This document shows positions 25,366 through 34,425 of a stretch of DNA of 64,000 nucleotides, piece after piece. Position numbers and translations under genes: made by a program. The notes under the pieces are model-generated. The model had not been told where the DNA came from, did not search any database, and saw only the letters and a list, made by a program, of their open reading frames with translations. The stretch is from JAABVD01 sp965204545. GTDB taxonomy: Bacteria > Verrucomicrobiota > Verrucomicrobiia > Opitutales > UBA2995. The stretch's first letter is position 1; each line of letters opens with the position of its first letter. The stretch covers positions 620,001-684,000 of the forward strand of contig CBDBFA010000003.1 of NCBI GenBank assembly GCA_965204545.1. Reading direction: 5' to 3'.

Positions 25366-27714
25366 ATGGGAATTAGGCTGTCATATGGAGTGGCGATAAG
25401 TCTGCTGGCTTCCAGTTGGATGGGCTACGGCTCGACGACCCAGGTCGACCCCGCCCACAATATGTCTGCCGCCGATACGCATTGGGCTTTCCTACCTCTG
25501 CAAAAGCCCGAGCCACCGCTTATTGACGTCGGGTCGGGCAATTCAGTAGACGCATTTATTTTAGCGAAACTTCAGGAACGTGGGTTGGAGCAAAACGGTC
25601 GGGCCGACAAGCGAAGCCTCATTCGACGGGTAACCTATGGACTCACGGGCCTGCCCCCGACTTATGAAGAGGTGCAAGCCTTTCTGGCGGATGAATCCCC
25701 CGATGCCTATGAACAATTAGTCGAACGACTTCTGGCCTCGAGCGCTTACGGCGAGCGTTGGGGAAGGCATTGGCTGGATGTGGCCCGCTACGCCGATACG
25801 GAAGGGAGGCCAAACTTCAGCGAAAACCGTTACCCCTATTCCCATACCTACCGGGATTACGTGATCAAGGCCTTCAACGACGACAAACCTTTCGACCGGT
25901 TCATAATGGAACAGATCGCGGCCGACCAACTGGATCTGGGCCAGGATAATTCCGAATTGGCCGCCCTGGGGTTTTTAACATTGGGCAATTCCTTTTTCAG
26001 GAGAAAGGATTTTATTATAGACGATCAGATCGATGTGATAACCCGTGGCCTTCAGGGATTGACCGTTACCTGCGCCCGTTGCCACGATCATAAATTCGAT
26101 CCGATTCCCACAAGTGATTACTATTCATTGCACGGGATTTTTGCATCATCGGAGGTTCCCGAAGAATTGCCCGTAATCCAGCATCCCAAAGATGAAGCGG
26201 ATTATACGGCTTATCTGGCTGAGACTGCCCGCATCCAAAATGAGATTGATAAGAAAACCGAGAAGTTGATCGATGAATGGTTGATGAAGGAACGCTCCCG
26301 GGCAGGTAACTTTCTGGGTGCGGTGGAAAAAGGAAAATCGATTTCCGATGAATATGAATTTACCGTTTTCACCGGAAGCAACAGGATCAGTCCCCAAATT
26401 TTACGACTCTGGATCGAATACCTGGATACGGATGAAGGGAGGGCCCATCCGGTCCTGAAGGACTGGTTCGAGAAATATGCCGAAACGGATCCCGAGGCGG
26501 GGATCGCGCATTACAATCATTTGTTTACCCAAGCTCTCGATGAAGAGTTGGAAGGCTTTGCAGAAGTAAGAGGTTTCCTGGCCGAGCCTGGAACTCCCCT
26601 CAACCCGGAGCGCGCGGAGATTGCCCTTTGGTTGGAACGCAAGATTCGGCAGGATTTCAAGGAACTCCACAGGGACATGGAAGCCTTGGAATGGACCCAT
26701 CCAGGGACGCCCTACCGGGCCCACGTTCTGGCAGATGTTCCCGAACCAAAAAACTCAGCCGTTTATTTACGGGGCAACCCAAAGAATCCAGGCGAGGAAG
26801 TTCCTCGGCAGTACCTTGAAATTCTGGCCGGAGAAGAGCGAAAACCCTTTTCCATCGGTAGCGGCCGACTGGAATTGGCCCGCACCATTGCCTCCGCGCA
26901 AAATCCATTGACCGCCAGGGTATTCGTAAACCGGGTCTGGGGATGGCATATGGGCGAGGAAATCGTGAATACGCCCAGCGATTTTGGGGTGCGTACCCCC
27001 GAGCCGGTGCAGTTGAACCTACTCAATTGGCTGGCGGGGACCTTCATAGAGTCCGGCTGGTCGGTCAAGGGGCTTCACCGCTTGATTGTTCTTTCCAATA
27101 CTTATCAGCAGAGGAGCAGGCCCAATGCCGAGGCGGCGGCGGTTGATCCCGAAAACCTGTTGTGGCATCACTTCCCAAGGACTCGTCTGGATTTTGAATC
27201 CATGCGAGACACCCTGCTGGCCATGTCGGGAAACCTCGATCGAACCATGGGGGGAGTGCAGCAGGATATATTGGATGCAACCTCCAATCGCAGGACAGTA
27301 TACAGTTACTTGGACAGAACTGAGCCGCCGGGGGTATTTCGCACTTTCGATCACCCCAGTCTCAACGCAACCAGCCCGAGAAGGTTTGAAACCGTTGTGC
27401 CGCAACAGGCTTTGTTCCTGATGAATAGCCCCTTCACCATCAATCAAGCCAAATTTCTGGCCGATAGAATCGGGCAAGAAGCGGGAGACAATGCCCAATC
27501 CCGTATCCGCCAGTATTACCGAGTGGTTTTTCAGCGGGATCCCACAAGGGAAGAAATAGAAACGGCCGTAGAATTCATTACCAGTTCTGAAGCTGCCGGT
27601 GGATTGGTGGCTGCCAGGGACCCATCGAATCCGGAGGGAAAAGAGCCGCTCAGCGCCTGGGAGCTTTATGCCCAGGTCCTGCTCATGTCGAACGAACTGA
27701 TGTTTCTCGAATAG
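25366..27714 (+). CDS. DUF1549 + DUF1553 exported protein (PSCyt2/PSD1)
   Basis: About 782 residues. Signal peptide, then DUF1549 with VDAFILAKLQERGL, RRVTYGLTGLPPTYEE, RWGRHWLDVARYADTEGRP and a c-type-haem-like C-A-R-C-H (CARCHDHKFDPIP). DUF1553 follows with NPLTARVFVNRVWGWHMG, TPSDFGVRTPEP and ETVVPQQALFLMNSPF. No separate N-terminal planctomycete cytochrome C domain is present, unlike many homologues. It lies downstream of DUF1501, whereas the reverse order is frequent in Planctomycetota. An insert of charged residues (about 285-440) links the domains. Function unknown; suspected envelope redox or glycan role. Confidence 0.85.
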   Translation: MGIRLSYGVAISLLASSWMGYGSTTQVDPAHNMSAADTHWAFLPLQKPEPPLIDVGSGNSVDAFILAKLQERGLEQNGRADKRSLIRRVTYGLTGLPPTYEEVQAFLADESPDAYEQLVERLLASSAYGERWGRHWLDVARYADTEGRPNFSENRYPYSHTYRDYVIKAFNDDKPFDRFIMEQIAADQLDLGQDNSELAALGFLTLGNSFFRRKDFIIDDQIDVITRGLQGLTVTCARCHDHKFDPIPTSDYYSLHGIFASSEVPEELPVIQHPKDEADYTAYLAETARIQNEIDKKTEKLIDEWLMKERSRAGNFLGAVEKGKSISDEYEFTVFTGSNRISPQILRLWIEYLDTDEGRAHPVLKDWFEKYAETDPEAGIAHYNHLFTQALDEELEGFAEVRGFLAEPGTPLNPERAEIALWLERKIRQDFKELHRDMEALEWTHPGTPYRAHVLADVPEPKNSAVYLRGNPKNPGEEVPRQYLEILAGEERKPFSIGSGRLELARTIASAQNPLTARVFVNRVWGWHMGEEIVNTPSDFGVRTPEPVQLNLLNWLAGTFIESGWSVKGLHRLIVLSNTYQQRSRPNAEAAAVDPENLLWHHFPRTRLDFESMRDTLLAMSGNLDRTMGGVQQDILDATSNRRTVYSYLDRTEPPGVFRTFDHPSLNATSPRRFETVVPQQALFLMNSPFTINQAKFLADRIGQEAGDNAQSRIRQYYRVVFQRDPTREEIETAVEFITSSEAAGGLVAARDPSNPEGKEPLSAWELYAQVLLMSNELMFLE

Positions 27715-27743
27715 CCGGAAGAATACATGAAGTACCCCATCGG

Positions 27744-27855
27744 GAAAGAAAAAGGGGTCAAACGCAAAATGTTAACATCTGATTGGTTCGCTTCAGCCAT
27801 TCAGGTGAAACTAGAGGACGATTTTAACATTTTGCGTTTGACCCCTTTTTCTTTC
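27744..27855. repeat. Perfect 32-bp inverted repeat (REP-like hairpin)
   Basis: Arms 27744-27775 and 27824-27855 are exact reverse complements (left arm contains aaaggggtcaaacgcaaaat) around a 48-base loop. Sits between convergent DUF1549 and symporter genes. The right arm encodes part of the symporter C-terminus. Could act as a bidirectional terminator; the ggggtcaaa core resembles RAYT-associated REP sequences. Confidence 0.85.
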
Positions 27856-29588
27856 TTCTTTGGGGGGAGGTACTCGCGGCGCACATTCCGGTACATCAAC
27901 CAAGCCGCCAAGACGAAAACCACCGCCCAAATGTAGGCGTAAATCGCCTCTCCACTAAACCAGTCGAAGCTGAAATCTCCATCGGCCGGAGCCAGCGCTC
28001 TTTGGTAGGGAACAACGTAATAGAGGAACATGATGGCGGCCATGGCCACGCCAAAAAGGCCAACGGCAGAGGCATACCAGAGCGTTTTTCTCGCCGCCCT
28101 GGTATTCAGCTCCTCCGGGGGAGTTTTCAGCAATGACAACCGGAAATTCCGTTCAGTTGCGGTAACGGTTGTATTGCTGGTAACCGCCAAGACCACCACC
28201 AGGCTGACCACCGCCCCAACCAGAATCGGGTCCAGGTAGACCGGCAGCTCGATCAGATCCATGCTGACGAGAAGTTTTGGAACAGCATTGCCAAGAAAAC
28301 CACTGGAGATTCCCCAGAACGCTGCGCTGGCCGTTATCCGATCGCTCCACACGCTCATGAAGGCAACCGGTCCCCAGGCTGAGGCGAACAAAGTGCCGGC
28401 AAAATAGGTCAACCAGAAGATATTTTGTTCGATAGACAGACAAACGATAAAAATCAGGACGCTCGCGGTTAACATCATCTTCCGGCTGAATTTCAACTTG
28501 GCCTTTTCCTCCGTTGCTTTGGCTTTCAGGATATCGTTGCTCAGGTTGAATCCAATAAGGGAAAGGAAGGTGGAGGCCGAAGACAGGGCTGCGGCTACCA
28601 ATCCCGCCAAGAGCAATGCCCCCAGCAGGGGCGACAGAATGTTGAGAGCGGCCCAGACCAATACCTCGTCCCTGGGCTCGATGGCGGGATTGCTCAGGTT
28701 AACGGTGGCTGCCGCCGCATATACCATGGCTTGAATCAGCCCTATGCTGATGGCCGCCCCACAAGCCGAACGCAACACCACGTGTTCGTTTTTCGCCATC
28801 AGGTAGCGGCTCGACTGCCACGGACTGATGGCCGTCACGAAACTCCAGGCCAGCATTACAATGATCAACCAAATGAGGAAATCAGCCGGGGTCTCGAATT
28901 CTTCTCCCGGACCAACCCTCCCGTGCCAAGCCATCAGGTTCTCCTTCCCCTCCAGGTGGACCAGTCCTTCCATTGCCGCGACCCAACCGCCATGAGTGTC
29001 AAATATGGCATACATGGCCAGGAAACTGACCACGGCAAACAACAGAAACATCATGGTATCGGTTATTACAACTCCCCGCGATCCGGAATAGAGGATAAAG
29101 GATGTGTAACTCGCCCAGGCCACGATGAGGCCTTGAGTATAAGACAGGGGGGTGAGATTGGAGAGAATGAGGGCAAGGGCTTGTGTCACCGCGATGAGGT
29201 AAAACCCGATTCCCACAATAACCGTTATACCGGCCGCGATCTGCACACGCCGGCTGTCAAACCTACGGGCAAAATATTCAACAACGGTCAAACTGCGACT
29301 GCGACGAAGATAACGCCCGAAATACAGAGCCCCGTAAATATACCCAGTAAGCAAGAGGCTCGGAACCAGCAGTATAGCCGAATTGAAATCGTAGTTGAAC
29401 CCGGCCTGGCCCATAAAGGTATTGGTGCTGAGAAAGCTCGCCACCAGGGTGCCCACGATGAGCAGTGCCGGCGCCTGACGGCCGACCACAAAGTAATCCT
29501 CGAGCCGTTTCACCTTGCGGCCCACGTAATTGCCCACCACCACATAAGCGATAATGCTGAGCAGAATGGTGATGGTGTAGATGTTCAT
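27801..29588 (-). CDS. Sodium:solute symporter (SSS/SLC5 family)
   Basis: 595 residues, about 14-15 membrane segments. The start is typical: IAYVVVGNYVGRKVKRLEDYFVVGRQAPALLIVGTLVASFLS. Charged C-terminal helix region around residue 575. The last residues (KKEKGVKRKMLKSSSSFT) are encoded by the right arm and loop of the 32-bp inverted repeat, so the natural C-terminus was probably replaced by repeat insertion. Substrate unknown; the divergent neighbour is an exported ManD-like dehydratase, suggesting a sugar acid. Confidence 0.85.
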   Translation of the reverse strand: MNIYTITILLSIIAYVVVGNYVGRKVKRLEDYFVVGRQAPALLIVGTLVASFLSTNTFMGQAGFNYDFNSAILLVPSLLLTGYIYGALYFGRYLRRSRSLTVVEYFARRFDSRRVQIAAGITVIVGIGFYLIAVTQALALILSNLTPLSYTQGLIVAWASYTSFILYSGSRGVVITDTMMFLLFAVVSFLAMYAIFDTHGGWVAAMEGLVHLEGKENLMAWHGRVGPGEEFETPADFLIWLIIVMLAWSFVTAISPWQSSRYLMAKNEHVVLRSACGAAISIGLIQAMVYAAAATVNLSNPAIEPRDEVLVWAALNILSPLLGALLLAGLVAAALSSASTFLSLIGFNLSNDILKAKATEEKAKLKFSRKMMLTASVLIFIVCLSIEQNIFWLTYFAGTLFASAWGPVAFMSVWSDRITASAAFWGISSGFLGNAVPKLLVSMDLIELPVYLDPILVGAVVSLVVVLAVTSNTTVTATERNFRLSLLKTPPEELNTRAARKTLWYASAVGLFGVAMAAIMFLYYVVPYQRALAPADGDFSFDWFSGEAIYAYIWAVVFVLAAWLMYRNVRREYLPPKKKEKGVKRKMLKSSSSFT

Positions 29589-29754
29589 GCGCGAGAGTCG
29601 GGGAAAAGTCCCACCGGAGGATCAGTTCATGGCAGCGAGTCAATCAGGCTGGAGTGAATGGAATTTTAGCCATTAAGCAGGTTAAAAACGTGAATTGCAT
29701 ATTTTGGCACGACACATGAATCCGGAAAATCTGCCTGCCAATTTTTTTATCATT

Positions 29755-29795
29755 AGCGTAATCGTGATCTTGATCGTGATGGTGATCGTATTCAT
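29755..29795. repeat. GATC-rich word in divergent promoter region
   Basis: taatcgtgatcttgatcgtg followed by atggtgatcgta. Same word as near 1813, 3383, 14815, 22664 and 23612. The rest of the 29589-29870 divergent region shows no recognisable element apart from the aaggagg noted for the next gene. Confidence 0.6.
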
Positions 29796-29870
29796 GCTCA
29801 CCAGATTTCCACCCATTACTCAAGGTAGATAGACCATGAATGAAATATCAATTGCTGAAGGAGGTTGCAG

Positions 29871-31205
29871 ATGAATCGCCGGGATATGATGAAACTAACC
29901 ACCCTGGGAGCGTCAACGGGATTGTTGGGCGCTATGACCAGGCAAGAGGAAGCAACGGCAGCCACCTACGCTGCGGGAACGAAGGGACTGGCTCCGCTCA
30001 AGATCACGGACGTGAAAACATTTCTGACCATTCCTCAGGATCAGAATCTCGTGGTTGTCAAGGTGATGACCTCGGAACCCGGATTATACGGTTTGGGATG
30101 TGCCTCCTACCGGCGGCGGCCTCATCTGGTGGCAGAGGCGGTGAATCGGTACATCAAACCGTTTGTCGTGGGCAAGGATGTCGATCGAATAGAGGATCTC
30201 TGGCAGACGACCTACAACATGTCCTATTGGCGCAACGGTTCCATTTTCAATAATGCCTTGAGCGGATTGGACCAGGCTCTTTGGGATATCAAGGGTAAAC
30301 GGGCCAACATGCCGGTCTACCAGTTACTGGGCGGAAAATGCCGCTTTGCGGTCGATTGCTATTCCCACGCCAGAGGTGATGAATTTGCCGTGGTAGAGGA
30401 ACAGGTAAAAAAGCTTATGGAGGAGGGATTCCGCCATATTCGAATACAGTTGGGCGGATATGGCAGCACCAATCTCTCAGAAGAACCCGACTTCAGGAAA
30501 CACGGTTTTGGAGCGCCAGGTGACGCCCATCAATACACGCGCGCGTATTTGCAACAAATGCCGAAACTCTTTGAGCATATTCGAAATACGTGCGGTGAGG
30601 AGGTTGAATTGCTCCACGATATTCATGAACGGGTCCCTCCTAATGATGCCATTAACCTGATAAAGGAACTCGAAGAGTATCATCCGTTTTTTATCGAGGA
30701 TCCCTTTCCTCCCGAAACTCCCCAGCACTATTTCACCATGCTTCGCCAGCAGACCAGTACGCCGGTGGCCATGGGAGAACTCTTCAATAATCCCACCGAA
30801 TGGATAGGGTTGATGTCCGATATGCTGATTGATTTTATCCGCGTCCACGTCTCTCATGTAGGAGGTCTGAGTGTTGCGCGGAAAATCTCCGTTCTGGGTG
30901 AAATGTTTAATGTTCGAACCGCCTGGCACGGACACGGCGTCTCCCCGGTGGGACATGCCTCCAACGCGCACCTCAATCTGGTAATACCAAATTTCGGTAT
31001 TCAGGAAATCGTTCCGTTTAATCAGGCAAGCCAGGATGTTTTTCCCGGGTGTCCCTTCATCGAGAACGGCTATTTGTTTGTCAATGAAGCGCCGGGATAC
31101 GGAGTGGATTTCGATGAAAAGCTGGCGGCAAAATTCCCCGTGGCGGAAGATCCCTTGAATTGGCCGCCGATTCGAAAAGGAGACGGCACCGTTATCAGGC
31201 CCTGA
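29871..31205 (+). CDS. Exported mannonate-dehydratase-like enolase-superfamily protein
   Basis: 444 residues from ATG 29871, with aaggagg at 29858-29864 deciding the start over an upstream TTG. The N-terminus (MNRRDMMKLTTLGASTGLLGAM) resembles a Tat signal. The enolase-superfamily barrel follows with metal ligands Asp near 250 (LLHDIHER), Glu near 276 (FIEDP) and Glu near 303 (AMGELF), and AWHGHGVSPVGH near the catalytic end: the ManD/RspA pattern. ManD enzymes dehydrate D-mannonate or D-gluconate. An exported form is unusual. A cytoplasmic paralogue is at 42703. Neighbours: divergent SSS symporter and convergent TRAP transporter. Confidence 0.83.
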   Translation: MNRRDMMKLTTLGASTGLLGAMTRQEEATAATYAAGTKGLAPLKITDVKTFLTIPQDQNLVVVKVMTSEPGLYGLGCASYRRRPHLVAEAVNRYIKPFVVGKDVDRIEDLWQTTYNMSYWRNGSIFNNALSGLDQALWDIKGKRANMPVYQLLGGKCRFAVDCYSHARGDEFAVVEEQVKKLMEEGFRHIRIQLGGYGSTNLSEEPDFRKHGFGAPGDAHQYTRAYLQQMPKLFEHIRNTCGEEVELLHDIHERVPPNDAINLIKELEEYHPFFIEDPFPPETPQHYFTMLRQQTSTPVAMGELFNNPTEWIGLMSDMLIDFIRVHVSHVGGLSVARKISVLGEMFNVRTAWHGHGVSPVGHASNAHLNLVIPNFGIQEIVPFNQASQDVFPGCPFIENGYLFVNEAPGYGVDFDEKLAAKFPVAEDPLNWPPIRKGDGTVIRP

Positions 31206-31481
31206 AAAAATAGCATCAGGAACAAGCAAGTTACGGCATCGCGGGGACGCGATAGCCCTACCATTTCGAAACGTGAACGGTAGGGCGGCGGCATCCTTGC
31301 CGCGCCGGGTGTGGTCGGTAGGGCGGCGGCATCCTTGCCGCGCCGGGTGTGGTCGGTAGGGCGGCGGCATCCTTGCCGCGCCGAAGTTACGGCATCGCGG
31401 GAACGGGCCAGCACTCGATCTTCGTTCGCTCGCGACGAATTTGGGGGATGTCGCATTCGCTCGGTAAGTGAGACATGCGGG
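31206..31481. repeat. Repeat cluster with 38-bp tandem units
   Basis: A 38-bp unit (starts ggtagggcggcggcatcctt) occurs at 31279-31316 and 31317-31354, with a 28-base partial third copy at 31355-31382. An 18-base direct repeat, aagttacggcatcgcggg, brackets the array (31228-31245 and 31384-31401). Then follow ccagcactcgatcttc (31409-31424) and a palindromic 'cattcgctcggtaagtgaga' segment (31453-31472), whose diverged inverse is at 47155-47184. No gene. Confidence 0.82.
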
Positions 31482-32774
31482 TCAATAGCCCAGCAATCGC
31501 GGAACCCACAGAACGATGTCCGGAATGTAGGTCATGAGGAGCAATGCGCCGATCAAGGGTATCAGGAAAGGCGCTACCGCGATGAAAACCTGGCCCAGGG
31601 AAAGCCGAGCTACATCGCGCATGACGAATAGGGAAAGGCCCATGGGCGGGGTGTACTGGCCGATCATGATGGCAAAGACCATGACCACGCCGAGGTGAAC
31701 GGGATCCATTCCGTAGGCTCCTTGTGCGATGGGAAGCAGCATGGGGGCCAGAATCAGGAGCAGGATGGCATTTTCTATGATGGCCCCAAGTATGAGGAGC
31801 ACCCCGATTACCGCTAGGAGGAAACTCCATTTCTCCTGGAAGGTGGAGACCAGGAAATGGGAAAGGGCCTGGGGAAGTTCGCCTATCGTCAATGCCCAGC
31901 CGAAAAGTATTGCGGATGCGATTATGAACATGAGCTTGGCCGTTGAAAGCGCCGTGTCCTTCAAGATCTTCGAGAATTGCTTCCAGGTAAGATCGCGATA
32001 AACGATAGCCGCGAGGAACAAGGCATAGACCGCGGCAACCGTGGCCGCCTCGGTGGGACTGAAAATACCCAAGGCCATACCGCCCACGATAATGATCGGT
32101 GTGAGTAGAGCAGGTATTGCAACGAGAGCCGCTACCCCGACGGCCTTCCAACCCACCCAATGCGTGGAATAGTAATTCCGGCGAAGAGCAACCAAGAAAA
32201 TATAGACCATCAGGCACAATGCGATCAATAGGCCGGGAAGGACTCCGCCCAGAAAGAGGCCTGTAATGGATACATCGGCGATGACCCCGAAGAGCACCAT
32301 CGGTATGCTTGGAGGAAGGATCGGTCCTATGGCGGAAGAGGCCAGGGTTATGCCTACGGCAAAGTTGGTATCGTATCCTTTTTGCCGCATGGCTTTAACT
32401 TCCATGGATCCAAGACCGGCCACATCGGCCAGGACAGATCCTGACATGCCGGCAAAAATGAGGCTGGCAAATACATTCACATGCCCCAGACCGCCCGGTA
32501 TCCGCCCGACCAATACGTTGGCAAAGTCGAAAATCTTATCGGTAATTTTTCCAACGTTCATGGTCATGCCGGCCGCCATGAATAACGGGATGGCGAGGAA
32601 GGTAAAGTTCTCTAAAGAGAATCCCAGTTCCTGTGCCCCAACGCTCAATGGAAATCCGTTCAACCAAAGGTAAGCAAAGGCGCATACGGCCAGGGAAAAG
32701 GCCACCGGCAAACCGAGAAAGATGAGGATGAGGCTGGCCAATATCAGCCAGAGCAGGCCGGCATCGAAAGCCAC
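31482..32774 (-). CDS. dctM: TRAP transporter large permease, DctM family
   Basis: 430 residues, about 12 membrane segments, standard DctM size. Conserved stretches: LGLPVAFSLAVCAFAYLWL, FLAIPLFMAAGMTMNVGKI, FASLIFAGMSGSVLADVAGLG and QYTPPMGLSLFVMRDVA. GTG start; one base after the stop of dctQ, so the pair is coupled. Imports a carboxylate- or sulfonate-bearing solute using a sodium gradient with the divergent binding protein at 33298. Confidence 0.93.
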   Translation of the reverse strand: MAFDAGLLWLILASLILIFLGLPVAFSLAVCAFAYLWLNGFPLSVGAQELGFSLENFTFLAIPLFMAAGMTMNVGKITDKIFDFANVLVGRIPGGLGHVNVFASLIFAGMSGSVLADVAGLGSMEVKAMRQKGYDTNFAVGITLASSAIGPILPPSIPMVLFGVIADVSITGLFLGGVLPGLLIALCLMVYIFLVALRRNYYSTHWVGWKAVGVAALVAIPALLTPIIIVGGMALGIFSPTEAATVAAVYALFLAAIVYRDLTWKQFSKILKDTALSTAKLMFIIASAILFGWALTIGELPQALSHFLVSTFQEKWSFLLAVIGVLLILGAIIENAILLLILAPMLLPIAQGAYGMDPVHLGVVMVFAIMIGQYTPPMGLSLFVMRDVARLSLGQVFIAVAPFLIPLIGALLLMTYIPDIVLWVPRLLGY

Positions 32775-32775
32775 T

Positions 32776-33255
32776 TCAGCGCCCTCCGGACAGGTTGAAG
32801 ATGGTCCGATAAATGCGAACGACGATGGTGATCAGCATCAAAATTGCGGCAATGGGGATGATACAAAGAATGACCGCATACGATACCCGGAGGGCTGGAG
32901 TCTTATCGTAAACAACAAAATACATGAGCCTGATACCGGCATAGGCCAGAACCACCAGGAAAACCCCAATGACGAAATCCCAGAACGTATGCAGCCACCG
33001 GGCAGTACGTTTCCCAAAAAATTCATCGATGATTTCCACCCGTGCGTGGGTATCGCGAATGAGCAAAGAGTAGGCTCCGACGAAAGTCATCCAAATCAAG
33101 AACCAGGTGGAGACTTCCTCAGTCCAGGACAATGGAGCATTCAGTAGATAACGGGTAAATACCTGTAAGACAGAAAGAACAATCAGGGCTACGATTGAAA
33201 ATTGAAGGAACCGGATGTCTATTTTTAAATTTTTGAGTCGCTGGAAGATTTTCAT
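32776..33255 (-). CDS. dctQ: TRAP transporter small permease, DctQ family
   Basis: 159 residues, four membrane segments, with the family signature WTEEVSTWFLIWMTFVGAYS near residue 45 and DTHARVEIIDEFF. Pairs with DctM downstream. The promoter must lie in the short gap shared with dctP. Confidence 0.9.
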   Translation of the reverse strand: MKIFQRLKNLKIDIRFLQFSIVALIVLSVLQVFTRYLLNAPLSWTEEVSTWFLIWMTFVGAYSLLIRDTHARVEIIDEFFGKRTARWLHTFWDFVIGVFLVVLAYAGIRLMYFVVYDKTPALRVSYAVILCIIPIAAILMLITIVVRIYRTIFNLSGGR

Positions 33256-33297
33256 GGCCTAATTTTCCTTCGAGTTGAACCATGTATTAAAATATCC

Positions 33298-34353
33298 ATG
33301 CCGCTTTTCCAGCAAATTTCCGCTAGCTGTCTCAGGATGAATCAATTCTTCAACAGAAACCAAAGACGATTCCTGGCGGTATGGCTTGCTCTAATGGCGC
33401 ACCTGGCAGTTTCCGGCGCTCAGCCAAAGATCATGAGGCTGGCCCACGTCCTTCAGCCCGATTCTCCCAGCGGTATCGGACTCCAGGCTTTCGCGGAAAA
33501 AGTGGCCCAGTACAGCCAGGGCCGTATTGAAATAAAGGTCTTTCCGGCCGGTCAGCTCGGCTCTTCCCGCAATATTTACATTAGCTCAAAAACCGGGGCG
33601 ATTGATTTCTGTTTGCCAACTTTCCCCTTCCTGGCCGACACGGTTCCGGAAATGACCATCATGACCTCCGGTTATCTATTCGAAGATTTTGGAGATATCA
33701 AACGCTTGCTGGATGATCCTCGATTAGGACAAAAATGGAACGAAGAGATCGTTGCGAAATGTCATTTGCGCATCCTCGGCGCCTATTACTATGGGAAACG
33801 GGTTGTCACAACCGGGAACAGGCCCTTCAAAAGCCCTGCGGAAGCCAAAGGCCTGAAGATTCGCGCTGTTCCCAACCCCATGTCATTGGCTGTGATCAAG
33901 GGGCTGGGAGGGAATCCAACCCCCATGGCCCTAAAGGAAATTTTCATCGGCCTGAGCCAGGGGGTGATCGATGGACAAGAAAATCCATACCCCACCATCT
34001 GGGCCAACAAATGGTACGAAGTACAGAAATTTGCCATTGAAACCAATCACCAGTTCAACGCCCTCCCCTTTGCCATTTCAGAAAAATCCTGGGATAAACT
34101 GAGCGGGGAAGATCAAAGGATCGTGCAAAGGGCAACCGATGAAGCCATGGAACTAATAACTACTCTCACGCAGGAGTTTGAAGCAGAAATCGCAGAGCGA
34201 CTCCAAGCAAAGGGAATGACCATTGTGCCGCATCACGAGTTGGCCATCGAAGAGTTTCAAAAAGCGGTTCGCGATTCAGTGAAATACAGGTTCGATGGAA
34301 AGGTCTGGCCGGCCGGCCTCATGGACGAAGTACTGGCGGTGGGGAGAAATTGA
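33298..34353 (+). CDS. dctP: TRAP transporter substrate-binding protein, DctP family
   Basis: 351 residues. Signal peptide around LAVWLALMAHLAVSGA, then MRLAHVLQPDSPSGIGLQAFAEKV, IKVFPAGQLGSSRN, and the substrate-carboxylate arginine region KGLKIRAVPNPMSLAVIKGLGGNPTPM with LSQGVIDGQENPYPTI. Start either 33298 or the internal ATG at 33337; the latter gives a more usual signal peptide. Transcribed away from dctQM, only 42-81 bases apart, and followed after 72 bases by a YeiH-type exporter. TRAP binding proteins commonly bind acidic solutes including sulfonates and sugar acids. Confidence 0.9.
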   Translation: MPLFQQISASCLRMNQFFNRNQRRFLAVWLALMAHLAVSGAQPKIMRLAHVLQPDSPSGIGLQAFAEKVAQYSQGRIEIKVFPAGQLGSSRNIYISSKTGAIDFCLPTFPFLADTVPEMTIMTSGYLFEDFGDIKRLLDDPRLGQKWNEEIVAKCHLRILGAYYYGKRVVTTGNRPFKSPAEAKGLKIRAVPNPMSLAVIKGLGGNPTPMALKEIFIGLSQGVIDGQENPYPTIWANKWYEVQKFAIETNHQFNALPFAISEKSWDKLSGEDQRIVQRATDEAMELITTLTQEFEAEIAERLQAKGMTIVPHHELAIEEFQKAVRDSVKYRFDGKVWPAGLMDEVLAVGRN

Positions 34354-34425
34354 GGGTATTATATTTTCAAAGGTTTCAATGAGAATGCCCGACTCGTTCA
34401 TTATTGACTGCAAGTGTAAATCGCC

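Noticed and set aside
31279..31382. CRISPR array
   Set aside because: Tandem 38-bp units have no spacers between them and no cas genes are near.
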